A DNA stretch of 64,000 nt from Sacculina carcini (Eukaryota; Arthropoda; Thecostraca; Sacculinidae), in NCBI GenBank assembly GCA_916048095.2, contig OU696573.1, positions 2,448,035 to 2,512,034 on the forward strand, in the 5' to 3' direction. Below the pieces are notes generated by a model that worked only from the letters and a program-made list of their open reading frames with translations, ran no database searches and had not been told where the DNA came from. Shown piece after piece: positions 20,799 to 31,000 of this stretch (the stretch's first letter is position 1; each line of letters opens with the position of its first letter). Made by a program: the position numbers and the translations under genes.

Positions 20799-23700
20799 TC
20801 AATTGCTGAGATCAGAAGAGCTGTGGTGATCTTTCTCCGGGCTGAATTTCAGTCGTTTGTGTTTGTGCTTGTGTTTATGCTTGTGTTTGTGCTTGTGTTT
20901 GTGGTGGCGTTTGTGAGCTCGATGCTCGCTGGAGTGGGGAGATTCACTCCGTCTTCTCTTAGCGGCATGCACTCTGGTATTTCGGTCTGGATCACGTTTT
21001 CTCGCGTCAACGGAACATTCCGAACGCTCGTCGTGTGAACGCTTCGTTTGGCTTGACGGCCGATCATATCTTCGATCTCTACAAGGGGAACGTTCGTAAC
21101 GCTCTGTGGGTTTGTAAGTCCATTCCTGTTCATGGTGCGTTGTTCGATAACATCCGTGGTCGCGTTTGTTCTCGACGACGCGGTCCCTCGTCTGTTCGTC
21201 CGGTCGAGCCTGGTAGTTACGCTCCTCGTCACGGCGAGATGGTTCATGATGCGATGCAAGTCTAGAGAGGAAGCTGGGTGCCGTGACGAATGGCCGGGCA
21301 CAACCTCCGAACCTTAGCTGGCCAGACTCCTTTTTCCCTCCCAAACCTCCGCCTGTTCGAAACAATACTGAGAATAGTGAATATTGAAATAATACATGTA
21401 TCCCAATGAAGTTGAGAAGTGACCACGCGATATCATCGTCTCGTAACTGCCGAAATTATTTTGTGATTAAACGGAAAATTCGAATGTGTGCATCAGCTTA
21501 GATGTTGAATAGCCTATACAAAAATCTTCGTTCCACCGACCTAGTCGTCTTGGTATCCAATTTTTCATGGAACGCCCATGCTCCCGTTCTACTATGATAT
21601 CTGCCCCACGAACACATAATGTGTGCCCATCACTCCAGGCTTTCTGGGCGTCGTGTCGGCTGGAGAACAGTACAAAACCGTAGCCTCGCGAGTTTCCGGT
21701 GACGATATCACGAACAACACGCACATCATCCACCGGGCCGTACACTGAAAACGCCTGTCCAGGCAGTGCACGTGAAACATACGTAAATCACACGGTCTGT
21801 GGGTGTATTGAAAAAAACACAAAAGACAAGCAGGGAAAATACTCACTATTAATAGCAGCCAAAATAACTTGTTCTGAACTGACACTAAGAACTTGGCGTT
21901 CATGGTGTCAACAATTTTGGCCACAACGATACACAATAAAATACAGTTGAAATAATCAAATGAGTATCGAAATGTCTATTCAATATATCTACATCGGATA
22001 ATTAATCTAAAATAGCCTGATTGAGGCTATTTTAGATTTGTCGGCCGAATACGGTTCAATTGACCACCTGATACCACGGTACAACTTTTTTCTGAAGCAT
22101 TAGAAAAAATATACAGAGCACTACGAAATCTGCCAACCCCTGAGACACAAGTAATTATGTTGGGAGATTTTAACTTTCCTACCATTTGCTGGGATACTCT
22201 GAGAGTGAGAAGTGGTATTATTACACTGGAAGAGAGACAACAAGCACAGGCTCTCATTGACTTGATACAGGAACATTATCTGGTGCAGTTAATTAAAGAA
22301 CCAACTAGATCACATAACGTCCTAGATCTGCTAATAACAAGCAATACTGGTATAGTACACTCTTGGTATGTCAAAGGCACCATCATGTCGGATCACAATG
22401 TTATACAGGGTAGATTACTCTCCCTCAGTGGAAAAAACAGTTGTGTAGAAAAACAGCATGATGCTGAAAATAATCTGGGAAAATACAACTTCTATTCTCC
22501 AAACATAAACTGGGACAATGTGACAGCTGCCATTGGACAAATAGATTGGAATGGACTCCTTTCAAGACTGGATGATGTCGACACAATAAATGAAGTGATT
22601 GTGAAAGAATGTTTGGCTGTTTGTGCTGAACTTATTCCCTATAAGAAGCAGCGACGTAACAGGTCAATAATCCCGAGAGACAGGAGAATACTCATGAGAA
22701 AGAGACGCTTACTGGAGAAAAAACTACAAAGGAACGGAAAACAAAATAGAAATATAATAAATGAGCAGCATCGTTTGATCGAACTTCAACTTGAGCAGTC
22801 ACATACTGAGCAAAAAATGAGAGAAGAAATACTAGCAGTCGAAAAAATAAAAACAAATCCCAAATACTTCTTTGCATATGCAAACAAGAAGATAAAAACA
22901 ACGTCAACAGTTGGTCCACTAACGAGAAAAGACGGTGAGCTCACAGGAGATGAATTGGAGATGGCCAATATATTGAAAGATCAATATGAAAGTGTCTTCA
23001 GTAGTCCGCTAGTAGACAAAGCAGTGGAAAATCCAAATGACTTCTTTACAGATTCGTCAACACGAACTGGTCAACTGTCGTTTTTTGATTTCACACAGCT
23101 GGACATTGTAGAGGCTATCGAAGATATCTCGAACGACGCAGCTCCAGGATCAGATGGATTTCATCCAATATTATTGAAAAAGTGTCGACATCAAATCGCA
23201 CTACCGCTGAAAATACTTTGGTCTCTATCACTAGAAACAGGCAAAATACCTTCGTGCTTGAAAACAGGCATCATAACTCCAATACATAAAGGAGGCAGTC
23301 GAGGACTAGCCAGCAGATACAGGCCAATAACACTAACGTCACATATTATTAAAATATTTGAACGTATAGTAAAGAAGAAAATAACGACCTATTTGGAAGA
23401 TCATGGTTACTTCAATGTAGGACAGCATGGATTCAGGAGAGGAAGATCCTGCCTGTCTCAATTGATGACCCATTATGAAGAAGTATTGAAGAACATACAA
23501 GATGGATGCAATGCTGACGTCATCTATCTGGACTTCGAAAAGGCGTTCGATAAGGTCGATCATGGAGTTCTGTTACACAAACTGAGAAACCTGGGTATCA
23601 CAGGGCACATTGGAAGATGGCTTCATAACTTCCTTACAGACAGGCAACAGAGAGTATCGGTTCGAGGGCACCTCTCAATTCCAGGAGAAGTAAGAAGTGG

Positions 23701-25061
23701 AGTGCCGCAAGGATCTGTACTAGGACCACTGCTGTTTATCGTCCATATAGGAGATATTGATGGCAGTCTCCAGTGCTCCAAGACCACATCTTTCGCTGAC
23801 GACACAAGAATGTTGTTGAAAATTGAAAGTACCGAAGATGTGGTCAAACTGCAATCCGACCTAGACTGTGTATTAACATGGGCCTCATCAAATAATATGA
23901 AACTAAACAGTGACAAATTCGAGCTGTTGAGATACGGTCCAAACGAAAAAAAAAATTTAAGCAGGAAACGACATATGAGTGTAATGGCCGAATTATACCA
24001 GAACAGGTGCAAGTTAAAGATCTCGGCATATATATGAGCAGCGATGCAACATTCAATCATCACTATAACATCATAATTAACAACGCTAGAAAGATGAGTG
24101 GGTGGGTGCTTCGGACATTTCAAACAAGAGAACCAAGCTGCATGGTTGGAGTATGGAAAGCAATGATTTTGTCCAGAATGGAATATTGCTGCCAACTGTG
24201 GTGCCCCAAGAAAATGCAAGATATAGCAGAAATGGAAAGTGTCCAGAGGTCTTTCACCAGCAAGATCCAAGGGATGGAGACACTCAACTACTGGGAGAGG
24301 CTGAAAACTCTCAGGCTGTACTCTCTGCAAAGAAGAAGAGAGAGATACATAGTGATATATGTCTGGAAAATACTAGAAGGAAGTGTCCCAAACGTAGGCC
24401 TGCAGCAGCAAGTTCACCAAAGAAGAGGCAGGTTATGTTATGTGGAAGCAACTCAGGCATTCTCACAGAAACTGGGTACTATCATCCATAGCTCGTTCAG
24501 ACACAATGGCAGACGTCTGTTCAACTGTATACCTCGAGAACTGAGAAACATCACTGGAGTGAAGACAGAGCTGTTCAAGCGAAGACTGGACAAATGGCTG
24601 AACGATATTCCTGATGAACCACCGATACCAGGATATCAGAGCTGTCATCACAACTCACTGCCGGAGATGATGGGACGACTAGCAACAATATCAGCAGTCC
24701 GAACTGCAGTCAGCGGAAGCCCACTTCAGCTGCGACACTAGATGTCGGAATCAGCCAAAGTAACCAAAGTAAAGTAAATTGATTTACGACTCTTCAGAAG
24801 CATTGCGTTTTCGTCAGGCAGCCAAAACAGCTTGAGTACAAATCTAACCTTTTTTATAACATCTTCATCAAGATCGTCTGGCAATCGGCCTATGAATAGC
24901 GTCCTGTCAGGCCTTCCAGAAGCATTTTTCGGTGGAATGAAGCGGCTCGATTGAGCACGTACGATGGCCTTATCATATGGCAAGACACCGGAGCCATCCC
25001 GATATCCAGCAGCAACAGGACAATAGAAATCGGTGAAACAACGCGATTTCAAACGCCTCAT
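20799..25061 (-). CDS. SNRNP35: U11/U12 small nuclear ribonucleoprotein 35 kDa protein (SNRNP35)
   Basis: Three exons on the minus strand: 25061-24849, 21754-21541, 21352-20799, with phases 0 and 1 matching across the joins; about 326 residues. This is the U1-70K-like protein of the U11/U12 di-snRNP, acting at 5' splice sites of minor (U12-type) introns in the nucleus. Exon 1 gives the family N-terminus (YDKAIVRAQSSRFIPP) and RNP2 (TLFIGRLP). Exon 2 completes the RRM with RNP1 (SRGYGFVLF) and IVEREHGRSMKNWIPRRLG. Exon 3 continues GGLGGKKESGQLRFGG, the family signature. The tail is Arg/Asp/Glu/His-rich and ends in a (KH)n run, longer than the human RD/RE tail. The start at 25061 (MRRLKSRCF) is the nearest ATG before the conserved part; upstream ATGs in frame are possible. 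The exon 2 donor is a weak gtcggt. Intron 1 (3.1 kb) contains an antisense LINE. Confidence 0.92.
20860..20915 (-). repeat. In-frame (CAC/AAG-type) repeat encoding a Lys-His run in SNRNP35
   Basis: A 6-base unit (CACAAG/CACAAA on the minus strand) is repeated about eight times inside exon 3, giving alternating His-Lys residues near the C-terminus. The run stays in frame. Confidence 0.85.
22004..22038. other. 14-bp perfect inverted repeat at the LINE 5' junction
   Basis: AATCTAAAATAGCC (22004-22017) and its exact reverse complement (22025-22038) with a 7-base loop, about 25 bases before recognisable LINE coding sequence. Confidence 0.7.
22063..24775 (+). mobile_element. 5'-truncated LINE (non-LTR retrotransposon) in SNRNP35 intron 1
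   Basis: About 2.7 kb, antisense to SNRNP35. It starts within the endonuclease domain and ends just after the second stop with a short AAGT-rich tail (CCAAAGTAACCAAAGTAAAG, about 24756-24776). Its 3' end is about 75 bases from the SNRNP35 exon 1 donor. No target duplication was identified. Confidence 0.88.
22064..24741 (+). pseudogene. LINE ORF2: endonuclease C-terminus plus reverse transcriptase, one frameshift
   Basis: Frame 1 runs to 24037. It has endonuclease block VIMLGDFNFP and IMSDHNVIQG; RT core SDGFHPILLKK, RYRPITLTSHIIKIFERIV, QHGFRRGRSC, DVIYLDFEKAFDKVDH, SGVPQGSVLGPLLF and active-site SFADDT; then NNMKLNSDKFELLRYGP. The frame then breaks in a run of ten A bases (about 23946-23956). 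It resumes in another frame as VQVKDLGIYMSSDATFNHHY, MEYCCQLWCP, LYSLQRRRERYIVIYVWKIL and the C-terminus to the stop at 24741. Apart from the missing 5' end and this homopolymer shift (possibly a sequencing error), it is intact. The order fits the CR1/jockey group; I do not assign a clade. Confidence 0.88.
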
Positions 25062-25298
25062 TATCTTATAACATGATACGAGCCCAAATGAATGTACAAA
25101 ACACTGAAAACACGCACGTGATCCAAAATTCGGCACGAAGGTGCTTCTATTATGTCGCAGAGGCGTCATCAATGTATGTAAACATAGCAAATACCAACAA
25201 TACAATGAGTCAGTCGATAGATTGCACTCGTGTGTTTTGGTTGTGACGTGTGTCATCCGTCGTTTGTTTGGGAGCGATGCTTCTTGTTGATTGTTTTT
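25062..25298. promoter_or_regulatory. 237-bp head-to-head promoter region between SNRNP35 and LRP4
   Basis: The SNRNP35 ATG (25061, minus) and LRP4 ATG (25299, plus) face away from each other across 237 bases, which must hold both 5' UTRs and promoters unless untranslated exons lie elsewhere. A CRE-like TGACGTGTGTCA lies at 25242-25253. No TATA box stands out. Confidence 0.6.
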
Positions 25299-25368
25299 AT
25301 GACGAAATTAAACTGGAAACTGGTTTTATTTCTGATACATTATTTGTTTGCTGTGCTGCATTTCGCAG
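25299..25368 (+). CDS. LRP4: LRP4 exon 1: signal peptide
   Basis: ATG at 25299 opens MTKLNWKLVLFLIHYLFAVL, a short basic start then a strongly hydrophobic stretch, ending in phase 1 at a consensus donor (G/gtgagt). A phase-1 signal-peptide exon is usual for LDL-receptor-family genes. I know of no other in-frame ATG that gives a signal sequence here. Confidence 0.82.
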
Positions 25369-28054
25369 GTGAGTGATCCATGTGTTCTTAGCTCCCTACA
25401 CGTAATGACACAGCACGATTAGACACGCTTTACTATTAAATGTGATATTTGATAATTTCATGACGAGGATATGACCCACCAATATAACTATACTATATTT
25501 AATTAAATATTGCATAAATTTAATGCCGTCGATATGAACGAACCATTTATCTAGGCTTAACAGCAGTATATACTGTCTGCAAATTTCTTCTTACGGATTC
25601 ACTTTTTTTGTCGCTGATTTGCTATGTATTCGCTCGGGCATGTAGAGGTGGCATACGTAATAACGAAACACCTGCCACTAGATGGCGCTGGGATAGTGCA
25701 ATAAGTGATTCTGGTGTTTTATCGCTTTTATTCACTCATTTGTTGTCGTGTTTGTGTTTTGTTGTTATTTTCCGTGCTATTAATCTATGTCTCATGCTCA
25801 GTACTCAGCTTCGTCATATCAGTGCCAATGATCTTGTGTAATCACATGCATAACGCTTATGGTCCATGTTATTCCGTGCAAGTAATGCACAAGTAGCGCC
25901 CTCAACCATTTTACAGTATCACAGTGTTCGGTCGCTTTTTCACATAGGCTGTTCAGCTGTTCACGTGTGTACCGTTCCTCGCGCGTATGCGGCCGTTAGG
26001 TCCTGGTTCACGGTGGGCTTTCGTCTGCTAATTGTATTGCACCGTGAGGGCTTTCGTGTTCTTCTAGATATCCGGTGTTTTGAGCTCCTTGTCATTGGTT
26101 AACTCTCTACAGGGAAGGTAGCTTGGAATCTTGGCGTAGTTGAACCAGTAGATGCAGGATCGGTTCGCTGCTTCCGTGTGCGCACCTTCCGCGGTGTTTT
26201 TGTCGTGCGCTCGAGCAGAATTAACGTCCGCATGAAGACTCTAAATATTCGCGACATGCTCTGCTTCTCGCGTGCCCTCTGTGTGGAACTATCGTGCATG
26301 ATTGCAACGAGTGCAACCGGGGCTAAGCGGTCATTTTACGCGCAGTAAACGACGCGCCACAGGCGTGTATAATTGTAACAGAAATTCAAAAATCTAAATT
26401 ATATTCAGACAGGCGCGTGGGCATTACTGCCCCACGCGCGCCTACAAGACGTCACGCCACAACCGCACCACGAACACGACTCCAAGCTCAAACCGTGACA
26501 CACGGGAGCACACACACACACACACACGCGCACAGGCCTAACGCCCACCACCTCAACCAATCAGCGGCGAGCCAGACACTCGCTCGCCGCCGCTGGGCAT
26601 CAACATTTGACAAACACACACACACACACACACCGACACAGCTATACACACTCGCTCACACACTCTCGCACGCAATATACAATTCAAGCATACACGATCA
26701 CACATAGCCACACTAACACGTTCACGCACTCACAATTTTTCACACACACACACACTCTCTCTCTCTCTCACTGCACACGATCACACCACAGTAATTATAT
26801 CATGTTTTTGTGCTGGTGTGTTTGTGATTGTTTGTTATCAGTGGCTATTGAGCCGTCAGGCCAGCTCAGCCCCTGTCCGCCTGAAGGTCGGTCTGTTTTT
26901 TGCTCATTAATTGGTGTTTGTGCTTCCTACGATTAAATGGTTCATTTCAGCTACGTTTTTTATTTGTAATTAGCGAATACTGTGCCATTTTTATGAACCG
27001 TAACGAGATGTATGTTTTCTTGTGTTTTCCGCTGTATTTTATTCATATGAATGTGAGTGCGTTTATGGAGGTGCATTATCATATTGTCATTCACGGAAAC
27101 TGACGTGTTCGTACCGCGGACAGATTTCAGATGTCTGTCGCACGGGCCCGCCACCGCCGCCGTCGCCCCCACTGCGGGCGCTGTGGGCCGGGGCATAGGC
27201 GAGTGTGTGAGTGCGTGGCGCGTGTGTGACGGCGTGGCAGACTGTGCCGATGCCAGCGACGAGCGACTGTGTGAGGCAATTGCGACGCAGCCGTGCGCCG
27301 ACACACAGTGGCTGTGTGCTGACGCGCACACGTGCATTTTGCGCGACTGGCGTTGTGACGGTGTGGTAGACTGCGACGACTCGAGCGATGAAGTCGGCTG
27401 TCGCTGGCTCGAACACAGGTGCAGCATTGTCTCTTTTTTGTGTTTTTGTTTGATGGATCCTCCTATGTCATCCTCTATCCTCCTCCTATATCCTATATAC
27501 TCCTGTTTTTTCACCCTGTTTTTTTTTAATTCGCTTTTTTCTCTTTTAATTTTTCCTATATATTCTTACCTTCCTCTGTTTTTATTTGATGGCCCATTTC
27601 CTCTCATATTTCTTCCTTTTCTTTTCTTGTATTTTCCTCTTTCTTCCCCGTTTTGTTTTTCTGTTATCTTTCTCACCTGTATTCTATTTTCTTCGTTCGG
27701 TTCTTTTCTCACTCCTCTGTTTGCTCCATGCCGGGGTGACTCTGATTAACTCAACAATCAATGATTTCACAGGCAAGTTTGAGCTAATAATTCCGTTTAA
27801 ATTCAAATAAATCTGCTCTTTCTGACTGACTTTTTTCAATTACCGATATTCCCAGGAGAGAAACACAGGCTTCGTTCATCCCGATGTGGTGTCGTGTGGT
27901 TTTCGCCAAATGCGTAAATGAAACCATTGGCAACTTTGCTTGCCAACTGTTGTTTGTTATTATTCCTAGGCGGACACTACACCCGATCACTTCCACATGC
28001 ATTATTTTCAGATTGCTTCACAAAATTTGTTTAATTATTAAGAGTGTGTGTATT

Positions 28055-28085
<31 letters not shown>

Positions 28086-31000
28086 TTGAGTAGGCAGTGC
28101 GGGGTGCACGAGATGCGGTGTCGTGACTCGGGCGTGTGTCTGGACTCGGTGTACCGATGCGATGGCAGCGTCGATTGTGACGACGGCACCGACGAGATCG
28201 GCTGTGTTGGTCAGTGTTATACTGCACTGGCGCACATCCAGGCTTTCAGGATTTAGCGCAGGGCTTATTAACCGAGGGTGTTCATACCCCTTGGGGGTAT
28301 GGAAACCAAAAGCCCTTGGGGGTATGGGACTCGATTTCTGGGCATTGGCATAAATTATTAATAATAATGAAATAATGAAAATAATGGACACTTCCTTATA
28401 AATAATGAAATTATCAATGGTAAATTTTTACTAGTAATCCGTATATCTAAAGTACAATACATTCAAGCAATTAAAACACTCGTTCGTGTTTAGAAAACAT
28501 ACTGGAAATTATTAGGATTGGTGATAATTATTTGAACAGTCAAGTAAAGGGGGTATGGGACTATATTCGACAATCCAATCGGGGTATGGACCAGGGTTTG
28601 TTTGGTTTAAACCATTTGGTTTAAACCAAGTGGATTTTAAAAAAACATCTTTTTTGAAAAAAATTTTTTTTGACAGAAATGACATTTCTCATATAGGAAT
28701 GATCAAATATTTTCAGAATTAGTAAATGAGTTCATTTATACAGTTTTAAATATTCATAAATATTACTTTTTGGCATGATTTTATGGGTTTGCACGATATG
28801 GGAAACATTTTTATCAACATTTTTGGTTTTTGCTGGGGAAATATTGGAGTTGGTATTTATGAGAAATCCTAAATATTTACGACAAAACATTTGAGTTTCT
28901 ATGAAAAACACTATTCTGAGAAACCTCTGAGTAAAAAAACTGTGTTTACTCTGAAAACAAACATGAATTAACCTCCATGGACAAAACGATTTTTAGTCAC
29001 TATGTTTTCATGAATATGGCCACTGGGTATTTGCATTTGGACTTTGCAAACATATGTGGGTGTTTAAAATCGACTGCTTTCGCAATTGGAAGTGGTTTAA
29101 AACTTCCGTTACCTATAGATGCTACAAGGTGATATTCAAGATCCTGTGTGTACATTTTATGATTTTCTTTTTATCTTTTTTAAATATTTACAAAACTCTT
29201 GGTAAGTGGTACTAAAATATGTTTAACTATATACTAAATAACATGGTACACCCTTTTTTTGATTTGTGTGTGCAAAGTGTAAAAAACCAAATAAACCAAA
29301 AAAACAATGTTTTTTGTTTTTTTCTAAAAAAACAAGGTTTTTTTTTTTTTTTTTTTTGAAAAAAACGTTATTTTCAAATCCTGGTATGGACCATCAAAAG
29401 GTTAAGAACTCCTGATCTAGCGGTTTTCTCTAATTCCACAAGTCACACTGTGTCCTGTTTCTACTCGAAATTGTGAGCTAGAAAATTAGTTGATTCAGGA
29501 GTGTTATGTGCGTTTGATGAATTTGCATTGGGCGATTATCGGTGTTTGCTGTCATTGGATTTTATATGGTGAAATGGATCAGGACGCAATTTTAATCTAA
29601 ATTGATAAATTAATTTATATAATATTTATTTATTATTATGAATACTTAAAATTTACACTTGATACAATTATTATCAATAAATTGACGAAAATATAAATTA
29701 ATTCTTGATAAATTTCGCTGCACACTCGTAAGTATATGTGAATGTGTGTTTGGGGATGATGTTTGGCCGGTGCACAGTGAGCAGAAGATCGCCGTGTGAA
29801 TCTGGCGATTTTTGGTGCCACCACCACGGTCTGTGCATCAACAGCTCGCTGGTGTGTGACGGCAGCGACAATTGTGGCGATGGCAGCGACGAATTCGGCT
29901 GTCGTCGACTACAATGCGACGCGCTGCAGTTTCAGTGAGAATATTAGTGTAATCTTTGTTATATAGTTATCTTGTTATCACTCATGTTATTTCAATATGG
30001 TTTTATCACAAGAATAAATATGATTTCTCATTGACATTATAAATTTGGTTTAATATGATGCGCTTATCGAATAATTGAATATGATGCGTTTTGCGAATAA
30101 TTACTCTATTTTTATGAATACATTGGTATTAATATCAATTATTAAAAATATTAATTGATATTAATACCAATAAATATCAATGATTAATAATATTTATTGA
30201 TATTACGCGAAAAATCTAGCTGCAATTAATTATCGTTTTTAGCATGCGTATTCAGTTGATCTGTATTTCTATAAGACACGACTTTATATATTGAATTATA
30301 TGTTTAATGAAATTTAAGACGTAGATATGGTAGAAGTGTTTAATTCGCGTGAAAATTTGGTTTTAATCCAATTAATTATTTAATTCGTCCCACATTCAGA
30401 AAACGTTCTAGTTATTTTTGATGTATTATTATGTATCTGTTTATTTATTATTGCTTCATTGATAATCAATCAGAAACAAAAAATAGTATAATTATAACAC
30501 CGAAACACCATGGTAACAACAACACCAAACACCAAAACACAAAATAGTGGCAACTCCAACCAGGATACTAAAACATGGAATTCAAAAGTGAAGTGAACTA
30601 TTCAAAACATGAGAAACAGCCATTGAGCTGAAACACAGTTCCATGTCGTCATTTTCACTTGCACTCAAACAGACACACACACATACACATACATATAGAC
30701 GTACACATAAATGCGTTGGTATGTTTAAGTGTGTCTGTGTTCATTTTCCAGATGCGAGAGCGTGTGTATTCCGAGTTCGTTTGTGTGCGATGGCTCGGTG
30801 GATTGTGATGACGGACGTGATGAGGCCAACTGTTCCTCCTCAACATCATCATTGGCCAACAGCTCGCTGTCTGTCACGCCGGCTGGCAGCTGCCCCGACG
30901 ACCAGCTGAGCTGTTGGCCGAAAGCTGCGCTGACAGACAGCACTAGCAACGTGCGTCATGCTCTGCCTGCCGCCATATGCCTCAAGGTAAGTGGTTAGTG

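Noticed and set aside
21035..21317. Plus-strand open frames around 21035-21317
   Set aside because: They are antisense shadows of SNRNP35 exon 3.
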